From Halieaceae bacterium (GTDB taxonomy: Bacteria > Pseudomonadota > Gammaproteobacteria > Pseudomonadales > Halieaceae), in contig CABYND010000001.1 in the NCBI GenBank assembly GCA_902520195.1, positions 186,001-250,000 on the forward strand: a stretch of 64,000 bases of DNA, written 5' to 3'. Within the stretch, counting starts at the first letter, position 1, and the number at the start of each line of letters is the position of its first letter. Of the stretch, positions 17,758 to 25,620 are shown piece by piece. The position numbers and the translations under genes were made by a program. Under the pieces are notes generated by a model that saw nothing but the letters and a program-made list of their open reading frames with translations, was not told the DNA's origin and searched no databases.

Positions 17758-18813
17758 ATGATGAAAAGCGGCAAAAGCATGCCGGTGGTTGAGTACGACC
17801 TTATTAGTCATACTCGCGGGATGAACTGGAGTCGCGACGCAGATACTAGTACCGCTGAACTTCCCTCAGTGATCGAGCGGTTTCGATGGTTTTGGCGTAA
17901 TCGAGGCAGCGGGTGGTTAACACTGGCTGTGCTCGGTGGCCTCCTCATGATCTCTCCCGGATACGCCAAAACAGATCAGGCGATAATTAAGGAAAATGCC
18001 ACAAGGCAGATACAGGAAGCCGCTGCGCAAGCTTTTTATACCGACCCCGCGAACGTAGAGGTCAGACTGGCCGACAAGCGCCTTGTGCTCCCAGATTGTG
18101 GGCAACCATTCGACGTGCGCTTTCCCTTCAGCGACCGTGCCACCGCGCAGCTTGATTGCGTAAACCCCAAATGGCGGGGATTCATTCAAATCCGGCTGAA
18201 AGAGGGCGTGACCGCCTTTCGCTACAATCTATCGTTAAATCAGGGGGATACGCTCAAGCGTAGCCATGCAACTCGTCATGCAGTAGCGCCCGACGAAAGC
18301 ATTGCCAATCGCGTCGTCATTCTGGAAGACGTGCTCGATCTAGCCCTGCGCGAACCGGTTCAGGCCGGAGATATTATATTGGAGAGTCATTTTACGGCGA
18401 CGCCAATTTCGGGCTATCAGACTACCAAAACCAAGGATGTGCGTGCCTGGGTGGCAACCAAAATTATTCCCAGAGGGAATAGGTTGGATGAAACTACATT
18501 CTCATGGGAGATAGTTGAGGGCAGAGTCCCCACGGATCTCATTCATTATGGGGCAGAGTTTGCCATGTTAGAGGCGCTTCGTGATATTATGCCAGGCGAT
18601 AAGTTGCGGCGATCTGCGGTCAAAATGGCCCCGGCAGTTCGTAAAAATGAGGAAGTCCAAGTATTGATCGTCCGTGGCGCACTGAGGGTGACTAATCTGG
18701 TTCGCATCAGTCGCGACGCCACGATTGGGGAATCGATTGAGGTGGTGAATGTGGAGTCAGGCAGACTTCTAAAGGCCAGAGTGACGGGAATTGGCCAAGT
18801 GGAAATTTTGTAA
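17758..18813 (+). CDS. flgA: P-ring assembly chaperone FlgA with an N-terminal extension
   Basis: Periplasmic chaperone for FlgI. The C-terminal half (ILEDVLDLALREPVQAGDII, WVATKIIPRGNRLDETTFSW, GESIEVVNVESGRLLKARVT) is the SAF-like FlgA region. The frame stays open back to a GTG at 17743, but ATG at 17758 or 17761 behind GAGAG is better placed. Either start puts about 60 charged residues ahead of the hydrophobic stretch LTLAVLGGLLMISPGYA, longer than a normal signal peptide. Translation could instead begin nearer that segment (for example GTG at 17868), though no good ribosome site is visible there. The gene is divergent from flgB. Confidence 0.88.
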   Translation: MMKSGKSMPVVEYDLISHTRGMNWSRDADTSTAELPSVIERFRWFWRNRGSGWLTLAVLGGLLMISPGYAKTDQAIIKENATRQIQEAAAQAFYTDPANVEVRLADKRLVLPDCGQPFDVRFPFSDRATAQLDCVNPKWRGFIQIRLKEGVTAFRYNLSLNQGDTLKRSHATRHAVAPDESIANRVVILEDVLDLALREPVQAGDIILESHFTATPISGYQTTKTKDVRAWVATKIIPRGNRLDETTFSWEIVEGRVPTDLIHYGAEFAMLEALRDIMPGDKLRRSAVKMAPAVRKNEEVQVLIVRGALRVTNLVRISRDATIGESIEVVNVESGRLLKARVTGIGQVEIL

Positions 18814-18822
18814 GTCGAGTGC

Positions 18823-18849
18823 TAAAGTTTCCGGACTAGGAGCCGATGT
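18823..18849 (+). promoter_or_regulatory. Sigma28 (FliA) promoter of flgM-flgN
   Basis: The -35 box TAAAGTTT (18823-18830) is exact, followed by an 11-base spacer and the -10 box GCCGATGT (18842-18849), which matches the GCCGATAA consensus at 6 of 8 positions. It sits in the flgA-flgM gap. Expression of the anti-sigma factor FlgM by FliA itself is a known feedback in enteric bacteria, so the context fits. Confidence 0.88.
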
Positions 18850-18870
18850 TTTGGTCGGAAGAGGAAAATT

Positions 18871-18896
18871 CTGTCAATGGATCGATCGGTTGACAG
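18871..18896 (+). repeat. 26-bp near-perfect palindrome in the flgM leader
   Basis: The arms CTGTCAA (18871-18877) and TTGACAG (18890-18896) are exact inverted repeats. The centre GATCGATC is itself palindromic and only the dinucleotides between fail to pair. It lies downstream of the expected sigma28 start and about 8 bases before the AGGAGG ribosome site of flgM. It could be an operator or an mRNA hairpin gating flgM translation. It is not a terminator, as no T-run follows. Confidence 0.7.
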
Positions 18897-18916
18897 GATG
18901 AATAGGAGGTTGAGCG

Positions 18917-19222
18917 ATGCCCAGCATCACTGAAACTATGCGAAGTACGGTCCCGGAAGCGACGGGAAAAAAAGACCTGCGCGCAGAAAAAACCTCGACC
19001 CCAACACCAGAATCGCAGAACGCTGAAGCCGATGCTGCATCTGGGGCGCAATTTGATCAGGTTGAGCTCAGCGAGTCTGTTGAGCGGGCCATTGACGATG
19101 CTAAGTTCGACGCTGCAAAAGTCGAGGCGTTACGGCTCGCCATTATGGAAGGCAATTACCCGCTCGACGCAAAGCGCATCGCAGAGAACATGCTCGACCT
19201 GGAGCGAATGATCAGTTCCTGA
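18917..19222 (+). CDS. flgM: Anti-sigma28 factor FlgM
   Basis: A 101-residue protein that binds and blocks FliA until the hook is finished and FlgM is exported. The N-terminal half is rich in Ser, Thr, Glu and Ala and likely unstructured. The C-terminal part (AKFDAAKVEALRLAIMEGNY, then PLDAKRIAENMLDLE) is the conserved sigma-binding helical region. A strong AGGAGG lies 7 bases before the ATG. It is preceded by its own sigma28 promoter and followed by flgN. Confidence 0.94.
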   Translation: MPSITETMRSTVPEATGKKDLRAEKTSTPTPESQNAEADAASGAQFDQVELSESVERAIDDAKFDAAKVEALRLAIMEGNYPLDAKRIAENMLDLERMISS

Positions 19223-19246
19223 AGCCGCCCGCCTCTCTTTGCATTT

Positions 19247-19690
19247 ATGACTTCAACTCAGCGGAATCCTAGCGAGGATGTGCTTCATGAGGGGTTGCAG
19301 AAGGCCAACGCACTGGCCGCGTTGTTGCAGGAGGAACTGGTACTGCTAACCGCGGGCGATTTAGACCGCTTCGAAGCGCTTCAGAGCCAGAAAGCTGAAA
19401 TCTTGGAACCTTTATCAGCTTTACTGCCTACTCTTTCTGGCGAGGTCCCGATCGGGGAGGCACCCGATGTCGACACGACCGTCGCACTGATAGACGATAT
19501 CAAGGAGGTTCTTGCGACCTGCCGCGATGCCCACCTAAAGAACGCCATTTTGATTGACCGAAAAATAGAGGCGACTCGTTCAGCACTAGAAGTCTTAAGG
19601 TCAAGCCGATCGGCAGAGACAGGTGAGACATACGACAAGCTCGGCAGAATCAAACGTGGTTATAGCCGAGACAGGCAGACAGACGTCTAA
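19247..19690 (+). CDS. flgN: FlgK/FlgL export chaperone FlgN
   Basis: A 147-residue helical protein fitting FlgN, the type III chaperone that keeps FlgK and FlgL soluble before export. It shows the long N-terminal helix with ALAALLQEELVLLTAGDLDR and a central hydrophobic heptad pattern, and ends with a Gly/Arg-rich tail (GRIKRGYSRDRQ) as in other FlgN proteins. The ATG is 24 bases after the flgM stop, so the two probably form one operon. Confidence 0.9.
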   Translation: MTSTQRNPSEDVLHEGLQKANALAALLQEELVLLTAGDLDRFEALQSQKAEILEPLSALLPTLSGEVPIGEAPDVDTTVALIDDIKEVLATCRDAHLKNAILIDRKIEATRSALEVLRSSRSAETGETYDKLGRIKRGYSRDRQTDV

Positions 19691-19717
19691 TTCCCCCCGC
19701 AAGCTCTCCACAGCTGA

Positions 19718-19990
19718 CTAGCCCCTGCCGGGCTCATCACCTCTCAGCCAGAAAACCCAAGCCAGAACTACTGCAACAACGCGATACAAAGACTCAGGCA
19801 CTTCCTCACCAATATCCACGCCGTTAAGCAAGCGTTGCAGGGTCTCGTCTTCGATAACAGGGAGCCCCAGCTCGAACGCGGCATCAATGATCGACATCGC
19901 CTCTTCACCCTCGCCTTTAGCAAGAATGCTAGGTGCCTCGCGCTTTCCGTACTCAAGCGCGATGGCCTTAATTTCATCCAGTTCTTTCAT
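19718..19990 (-). CDS. Stand-alone FlhB C-terminal domain-like protein (FhlB/YlqH type)
   Basis: A 90-residue protein similar to the cytoplasmic C-terminal domain of FlhB downstream of the autocleavage site. The order AIALEYGKREAPSILAKGEG, LGLPVIEDETLQRLL, then VDIGEEVPESLYRVVAVVLA follows that of FlhB_CC. It lacks the membrane domain and the NPxH cleavage motif. Small homologues of this sort can stand in for part of FlhB in other bacteria. It overlaps the FliK-like gene upstream by 4 bases, the same pairing as ylqG-ylqH in Bacillus. A full-length FlhB is encoded at 31059-32222. Confidence 0.85.
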   Translation of the reverse strand: MKELDEIKAIALEYGKREAPSILAKGEGEEAMSIIDAAFELGLPVIEDETLQRLLNGVDIGEEVPESLYRVVAVVLAWVFWLRGDEPGRG

Positions 19991-21054
19991 ACCGACGAGT
20001 CCAATCGGTCGCCCAACCTCGAGACAGGGGTTGCACTGAGGGGCTCCGTAAGGGTATCTCGAGCTTGGTTAAAGACAGCAAAGTGCTCGAGCTGTAGGCC
20101 AAATTCGGCCACCTCTGCGAACAGCTCCGCGCGGGAGTCTCGCGCACGGGTAAATACGGTCGAGTCTGTGAACCAAGCATCAATGCTCATCCTGTTGGCA
20201 GGCGCGTGCTCTACTCGCAACCACACATCAGATTTCTCGGCGAACTGGGTATAAAAATTAATGATCCACTTTGGGCTGCCTGGCGGATTGCCTCTTGGCC
20301 CTCGCTGCAGGTTAAGCTCTACAGGCGCGCCGTTCAGCCAGGCCAGAATATCGGCATTGATGACGTCTGAGCGCAATGCTGCCGCCGCGCGATCTTGGCG
20401 GTTGTCAATCTCAGCAAGAAGACCTCTGGCACGCTCCTTGGTGGCCTGATCAGTGCCAAAGCCCAACAAACGCATCAGTAACGAGGGCAGCGCCGCCTCA
20501 CGAGCACCGCCCTCCACAGGCGGCAATTGCAGCACACCACCACGAATCAACAGCTCCCGAGCGCGAGCGATCTGCGCCTCAATCGACATCGCCGGGCTCA
20601 ATATCAACCCCATTCCAGCAAAAGCGGCGGCAAGCGAAGGAGGCATAGCCCGAATTGAATCGGGATTCATTAATTGCTTGAGTATAGTAGCGGGTGTACC
20701 TGACAATTGCGTCGTTGCCAGCGTGGCGGCAGCGGTGGTTGGCGGAGCAGGTGTGGCAGCAGCAGCTGGCACCGGGCGCAAAATCGTCGCGCCATCGCGC
20801 GTCAACTGCACCCTGAAGAAGATACTTTGGCCTGCGTAACGTCTGAAAAGATCGGGGGCAAGCAACGGTTGCGCTACACCGGCCAGATTAATGAACAGCT
20901 GGCCTCGATCAATCGATACCAGCCCTTTAACAATCTGAAAGTTGGCAAGCCCTAATTCCCGTGGCCCTGGCTGATCGATGCGCAGGCTCGCCGTGCCCTC
21001 CAGAAAAATAGGGGTCGGGCGCACAGTCATATTAAGTAGCTCTGGCCCTAACAT
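19987..21054 (-). CDS. Second FliK-like protein (hook-length-control C-terminal domain)
   Basis: A 355-residue protein of low overall similarity to anything I can name. Its C-terminal third (WIINFYTQFAEKSDVWLRVE, then MSIDAWFTDSTVFTRARDSR and LFAEVAEFGLQL) has the pattern of the FliK C-terminal Flg_hook domain, the part that touches FlhB to switch export specificity. It is coupled to a small FlhB-like gene by a 4-base overlap, which supports a FliK-like reading. The canonical FliK is at 36421-38673, so this would be a paralogue with an unknown role. Confidence 0.7.
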   Translation of the reverse strand: MLGPELLNMTVRPTPIFLEGTASLRIDQPGPRELGLANFQIVKGLVSIDRGQLFINLAGVAQPLLAPDLFRRYAGQSIFFRVQLTRDGATILRPVPAAAATPAPPTTAAATLATTQLSGTPATILKQLMNPDSIRAMPPSLAAAFAGMGLILSPAMSIEAQIARARELLIRGGVLQLPPVEGGAREAALPSLLMRLLGFGTDQATKERARGLLAEIDNRQDRAAAALRSDVINADILAWLNGAPVELNLQRGPRGNPPGSPKWIINFYTQFAEKSDVWLRVEHAPANRMSIDAWFTDSTVFTRARDSRAELFAEVAEFGLQLEHFAVFNQARDTLTEPLSATPVSRLGDRLDSSV

Positions 21055-21086
21055 CGCGCAGTTACTCGAGAGTTAGTGGGTGCTCA

Positions 21087-21560
21087 CTATGGGAAGCGAA
21101 TCCAGTCCTCATCGCTTGAAAGATGTTGCCGAAGATCTTTCTTACCCGGCACGACATAGTCCATAACGTCTGCCACCGTAGGCATACGCAAATTGGCGCC
21201 TGCCATCATCCAATGGGCATTCCCCCGCCGAAATGCCGCTTTGTTGTTCCTCACAATCACTTCTTTCATGACATCATGGTTTACACCCGTATCGCCCAGA
21301 TGCAGCGCCATGATTTCACTAAGCGTGTCCCCGGGCTGAACTTTGTACACGCCGTTGACGACCGAGCCCACCGATGAGGAATATACCGAAGCACCCACCC
21401 CAGAGGGCGTTTTTTCTTCGAAGTCGTTCTCGCCAATAAACGCTCTCAGTCGAGCGACATCGCTATCTGAAATAACAGATTGAGCCGACGTAATCTGCGC
21501 AGCCATCAAGGTCACCAGAGTCACGCAAGCAGTTAACCACGTGCGAACAATTAGTTTCAT
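21087..21560 (-). CDS. Secreted LysM-domain protein of the flgP-flgT operon
   Basis: A 157-residue protein with a signal peptide (about 1-26, ending TSAQS) and one LysM-like domain (VYKVQPGDTLSEIMALHLGD at about 72-91, continuing to GANLRMPT). It is FimV-like in style. LysM domains bind peptidoglycan, so a periplasmic place near the flagellar rings is likely. It lies 14 bases downstream of the flgT-like gene in the same operon. Its exact role is not known to me. Confidence 0.75.
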   Translation of the reverse strand: MKLIVRTWLTACVTLVTLMAAQITSAQSVISDSDVARLRAFIGENDFEEKTPSGVGASVYSSSVGSVVNGVYKVQPGDTLSEIMALHLGDTGVNHDVMKEVIVRNNKAAFRRGNAHWMMAGANLRMPTVADVMDYVVPGKKDLRQHLSSDEDWIRFP

Positions 21561-21574
21561 GTTTGCTTTCCTTT

Positions 21575-22738
21575 TTAAGGCAAAGTACCCAACAGTTCTC
21601 CCTGTGACACGAGCGCACCCTCCCCAGCAGGCAGGGGCTCAGCTTGTGCCCGATTGTCGTCTGCTCGAACCACCTTCAACATCAGCAGGGTATCCAGCGT
21701 TATATCACTCACAACGTTATTGACCATGAGTTCGCGATCGCCAACTAGTAACCAGGTGCCCTCTGTCACACCACGCATTCGTCCGGCGTCAACACTGAAG
21801 CGCTGAGGCCCGTCTCGGCTCACCATGAACACGCGAGGCAAACATTTGGTTGCATCGGTGAACTCCCCCGTGACGTCTGATACCCAAGCTGCGAGATCTT
21901 CTGGATCTTGCTCCATCACCCACTCACCTGACTGAAACGCGCGGTATGCGCCGGTATTGACCAAAGCTTGAAAATTGCCCATCGGACTTCTCGCCGCTGG
22001 CTGCGCGAATGAGAGCGTAATCGCGAACTTTACGGGCTTGGACGTGGAAGAAATAACATAGAACAGCGACGACAGACCCGGATGGTTGATATAGAAATCA
22101 TTCTCTTCGCGCTCGTCTACGAGCATTCGCACAGAAACCGATACGGCAAAGTCCGGGGCAGGACCGTCTGACCAGTCTCCGACCAGCGCCCGACCATAAG
22201 TTGTATTCTGATAGCTGTCTGGCTTTGGAGCTACGGGCGCCAGCACACGGAAGCCTTTAGCACCAAGACTGCGCTCCAGAGCTGACACCAGCAGCGCCTC
22301 CTGTTGCTGCTGTAATGTACTCTCGGACGCTTGCCTCATCGGGGGAGACGTCAAACGAATCGCCACTACGCCAGAATTGGGGCCCTGCTCTGTCCAAAGT
22401 TGGCAACGCGCCGCGTCAGAGACTCGCGCAGCCTCCAGAGACTGCTCTCCGCCCATGGCGTCCAAATAGCTCTCCACCTGCACACCTCGCACATCCGCCT
22501 CGCTGGAGAACATGGCGCGCTCATGCAATCGGCCTTGATCATCAATGTAGGCAACCCCTTTGACACGCGCCCCTGATTCCAATGCCGCATCCAGAGCGCG
22601 CTCCTTGAAAGCAGAAAGATACGCCGAGGCCTCTGCATCATTACTCAATGCCCCCGAGCGATCCTGTGACCAACCAACTGGTGTCGTCAGGGCATAGCAG
22701 CCGATCAAGCAGATCGCTAAAAACTTTCCACCTTTCAC
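21575..22738 (-). CDS. flgT: FlgT-like flagellar accessory-ring protein
   Basis: A 387-residue secreted protein with an N-terminal signal peptide ending near GWSQ. Its size and place next to flgP match FlgT, which in Vibrio forms part of the H-ring around the polar basal body and recruits other ring parts. The central ALLVSALERSLGAKGFRVLA stretch and the C-terminal beta-rich region (GTWLLVGDRELMVNN) fit the FlgT domain plan, but the similarity is weak, so the name rests mainly on context. Confidence 0.65.
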   Translation of the reverse strand: MKGGKFLAICLIGCYALTTPVGWSQDRSGALSNDAEASAYLSAFKERALDAALESGARVKGVAYIDDQGRLHERAMFSSEADVRGVQVESYLDAMGGEQSLEAARVSDAARCQLWTEQGPNSGVVAIRLTSPPMRQASESTLQQQQEALLVSALERSLGAKGFRVLAPVAPKPDSYQNTTYGRALVGDWSDGPAPDFAVSVSVRMLVDEREENDFYINHPGLSSLFYVISSTSKPVKFAITLSFAQPAARSPMGNFQALVNTGAYRAFQSGEWVMEQDPEDLAAWVSDVTGEFTDATKCLPRVFMVSRDGPQRFSVDAGRMRGVTEGTWLLVGDRELMVNNVVSDITLDTLLMLKVVRADDNRAQAEPLPAGEGALVSQGELLGTLP

Positions 22739-22753
22739 GCGATATGCTCCGCC

Positions 22754-23239
22754 CTATCGGGACCTCGATGCCATTACAGCGCGCTCGAGGTACAGTACTC
22801 TAAGATCGTTAACGATACTCTTATCAAGCGACATTGTGACCTCATAAGTATCGCTGCCACGGGGCTCAATTTGTACCAAATTGGCACCGTAAACAACGCC
22901 CTCTACACGTGCACGAAAACTATCGCTGCGAACGACCATGTCAGCCACGGTAGTTGTGGAATCGAGGTACTGCCCGTACACCTGCTCCGTCAAGCCTCTG
23001 TAAGCATCGAGTTTGGCCGCGCGGATCGCCAGTAATCTCCGCTGGGCGGGGATATCGCTAGGCTGCACATCGATCACCGCGTAACCGGTAGCCGTCAGCG
23101 TATCCCGTCGCTCGACCATAGGTTCGACAAATGATGCGTCTTGCTCAAAATTCAAATAAGCCAACGTTTCCAGTGTTTCGCAACCGTTAAGTAACGCAAA
23201 AACGAGAAGTGCCGACCATCCAATGACTAATTTGCGCAT
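22754..23239 (-). CDS. flgP: FlgP-like LPP20-family lipoprotein
   Basis: A 161-residue lipoprotein. The signal peptide ends in LLNGC with lipidated Cys20. The mature part has TATGYAVIDVQPSDIPAQRR followed by AIRAAKLDAYRGLTEQVYG, the hallmark of the LPP20/FlgP family found in outer-membrane-associated flagellar rings of polar-flagellated bacteria. A GGAGG ribosome site precedes the ATG. It heads the minus-strand operon behind a sigma28 promoter and is divergent from flhA. Confidence 0.83.
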   Translation of the reverse strand: MRKLVIGWSALLVFALLNGCETLETLAYLNFEQDASFVEPMVERRDTLTATGYAVIDVQPSDIPAQRRLLAIRAAKLDAYRGLTEQVYGQYLDSTTTVADMVVRSDSFRARVEGVVYGANLVQIEPRGSDTYEVTMSLDKSIVNDLRVLYLERAVMASRSR

Positions 23240-23345
23240 TACGTTCCTCCAGGCTGCCGCCCCTCTACCCTACTCTCTAAAATCACAGACGAAATGCAAA
23301 CAGCTACTGCTGGGTGCGTTCTTTTCTGTCCCGCTCTTTAGTGAG

Positions 23346-23372
23346 TTATCGGCCAATTCGGGCAGTGCTTTA
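23346..23372 (-). promoter_or_regulatory. Sigma28 (FliA) promoter of the flgP-flgT-LysM-fliK-like-flhB-like operon
   Basis: On the minus strand the -35 box reads TAAAGCAC, then an 11-base spacer, then an exact -10 box GCCGATAA (plus-strand TTATCGGC at 23346-23353). It lies about 107 bases before flgP. The exact -10 box and spacing make chance unlikely and place this operon in the late FliA class. Confidence 0.87.
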
Positions 23373-23424
23373 CCCGCGTCAGACAGGTTAGATAAGCCGA
23401 AAAGCTCTCCGTCTGGCCAAACTT

Positions 23425-23440
23425 GGTACGGAACTTGCGT
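23425..23440 (+). promoter_or_regulatory. Sigma54 promoter of the flhA operon
   Basis: The plus strand reads TGGTACGGAACTTGCG. It has the invariant GG and GC with correct spacing and an intact TTGC, against the consensus TGGCAC-N5-TTGCW. It lies about 54 bases before the GTG of flhA and should drive flhA through the unknown genes after fliA. Confidence 0.8.
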
Positions 23441-23493
23441 CTACTGTATTCACCAGCGCCTAAATTGGCTTAAATCTAGGGAGGTAGCGGACT

Positions 23494-25614
23494 GTGGACG
23501 CCATACTGTCAAATTTCCGACAGTTTTCCGACCGTTTTTCGTGGCTCAGCGTGAAAAGTGTCGGTGCGCCGACATTGGTGCTACTCATTTTGGCGCTGTT
23601 GGTGGTGCCATTACCTGCTTTTGTGCTCGACGTGCTGTTCACATTCAACATTATGCTGGGTCTGTTGATGGTGATGATCACCCTCAACACGCGGAAGCCG
23701 CTAGAATTCTCATCCTTCCCATCTGTTCTGCTAATCGCCACCCTGCTGCGGTTAGGGTTAAACGTGGCCTCAACCCGGGTCGTGCTCGTTGAAGGGCATA
23801 CTGGCACCGACGCCGCAGGCACAGTCATTGAGTCTTTCGGCGAGTTTGTGATTGCCGGAAACTATGTCGTCGGTTTCATCATTTTCCTGATTCTCATGAT
23901 CATCAACTTCATAGTTGTGACCAAAGGTGCTGGCAGGGTATCGGAGGTCATCGCGCGCTTCACTCTGGATGCTATGCCGGGCAAGCAGATGGCGATTGAC
24001 GCGGATCTTAATGCAGGCGTGATCGATCAGGACACTGCCAAGCAACGCCGTAACGAGCTCACTCAAGAATCCGACTTTTACGGCTCGATGGACGGTGCAT
24101 CAAAGTTCGTGCGCGGTGATGCCATAGCAGGCATTCTCATTCTGATTATCAATATCGTTGGCGGCCTAGTCGTCGGCACAACACAGCATGAACTGAGCCT
24201 GAGTGAAGCAGGGCGGATATACGTGCTACTGACCATTGGTGATGGTCTGGTCGCCCAGATTCCCTCTTTACTCTTGTCGCTCTCGACCGCAGTTCTGGTC
24301 ACTCGGGTGACCACCGATGAGAGCATGACAGAGCAGGCGTCAAAGCAGGTCGCCGATGCCAATGGCGTATTCATTGCCTCTGGGATTGTGACGCTGCTGG
24401 GGCTCATCCCCGGCATGCCCCACTTTGTCTTCTTGCCCTTGGGTGCTGCTGGCATTGGTCTGGGCTATTACATCCGGCAGCAGGCAGCCGAGCAACAAAA
24501 CGAGGCCGTAAACGCCAAGGCAGCCGCCGAGGTCGAACCCACCAACCGGGAGTTAGATTGGGAGGATATTGATCAGGTAGAAGTCATCGCGTTGGACATT
24601 GGCTACGGATTGGTGCCGCTTGCCAATACGCAATCTGGTGGGCAATTACTGACGCGGATCCGTGGCATTCGTAAGAAGCTCTCTGCCGAATTAGGTTTTC
24701 TGATTCAGCCGATTCGTATCAGGGATAATCTCGACCTCAAGCCCGAGGTCTATCAAATCTCTCTTCATGGGGTCGTCCGCGGCTCCGGTGACGTACGTGT
24801 CGGCAAGCTGCTTGCGATCAGCAGCTCGGATATGCCCGCGCCCATTGATGGGGAGCCGACAACCGAGCCCGCTTTTGGACTGGATGCGTTATGGATTGAG
24901 TCATCGCAAGCTGAATTGGCCCGAGGTTTGGGCTACACAGTAGTCGACGCACCCACAGCGATAGCTACGCACATAAACGCCGTCATTCGAGAGAGCGCCA
25001 GCGAGCTACTGGGCCAAGACGAAACACAGCAACTGCTGGACAAGGTCGCTATTCGCTATCCAAAGCTAGTGAGTAGCCTAGTGCCAGACTTGCTGCCGCT
25101 CTCGACAGTGACACAGGTGCTGCAGAATCTTTTGGCTGAATCCGTGCCGGTTAAAGATATGCGGAATATCATCGACACGCTGACAGCACATGCCAAAGAG
25201 AACCAAGACGCTAGCCACCTCACCTCGCTGGTGAGACCTAAGCTGGGCAGGTTAATTTGTCAGCCGCTTGTGGATGACACTGGCACGCTGACCGTGATCA
25301 CGCTTGCGCCTGACCTAGAAAAACTGCTTGAGAGCAGTCGCGCAGGGGCAGAAACCGAGCACGTCACGCTTGACCCTACGCTTGCCAACTCGATGATTGA
25401 AAGTTTGAAGACCGAAGCAGAAAAGATCCAGGATACGGGCGCTGCCGCGACACTCGTTGTTTCTCCGGGCTTGAGGAGCTGGATGTCTCGCTTTGTTCGC
25501 GCACGCGTGCCTGATCTTACGGTACTCTCTTACACCGAGATACCTGATGATCAGCGCATCCAAGTTCAATCCAGTATCGGTGGAGAGACAGCCATCGAAG
25601 GGGAAACGGAGTAA
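23494..25614 (+). CDS. flhA: Flagellar type III export gate protein FlhA
   Basis: A 706-residue inner-membrane protein of the flagellar export gate. The N-terminal 330 or so residues hold the membrane helices and the conserved FHIPEP-family region (LLRLGLNVASTRVVLVEGH, DAMPGKQMAIDADLNAG). The remaining part is the cytoplasmic domain that docks late chaperone-substrate complexes. The start is GTG behind GGGAGGT with 8 bases spacing. Length and domain order are normal. Confidence 0.96.
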   Translation: MDAILSNFRQFSDRFSWLSVKSVGAPTLVLLILALLVVPLPAFVLDVLFTFNIMLGLLMVMITLNTRKPLEFSSFPSVLLIATLLRLGLNVASTRVVLVEGHTGTDAAGTVIESFGEFVIAGNYVVGFIIFLILMIINFIVVTKGAGRVSEVIARFTLDAMPGKQMAIDADLNAGVIDQDTAKQRRNELTQESDFYGSMDGASKFVRGDAIAGILILIINIVGGLVVGTTQHELSLSEAGRIYVLLTIGDGLVAQIPSLLLSLSTAVLVTRVTTDESMTEQASKQVADANGVFIASGIVTLLGLIPGMPHFVFLPLGAAGIGLGYYIRQQAAEQQNEAVNAKAAAEVEPTNRELDWEDIDQVEVIALDIGYGLVPLANTQSGGQLLTRIRGIRKKLSAELGFLIQPIRIRDNLDLKPEVYQISLHGVVRGSGDVRVGKLLAISSSDMPAPIDGEPTTEPAFGLDALWIESSQAELARGLGYTVVDAPTAIATHINAVIRESASELLGQDETQQLLDKVAIRYPKLVSSLVPDLLPLSTVTQVLQNLLAESVPVKDMRNIIDTLTAHAKENQDASHLTSLVRPKLGRLICQPLVDDTGTLTVITLAPDLEKLLESSRAGAETEHVTLDPTLANSMIESLKTEAEKIQDTGAAATLVVSPGLRSWMSRFVRARVPDLTVLSYTEIPDDQRIQVQSSIGGETAIEGETE

Positions 25615-25620
25615 TAGATC

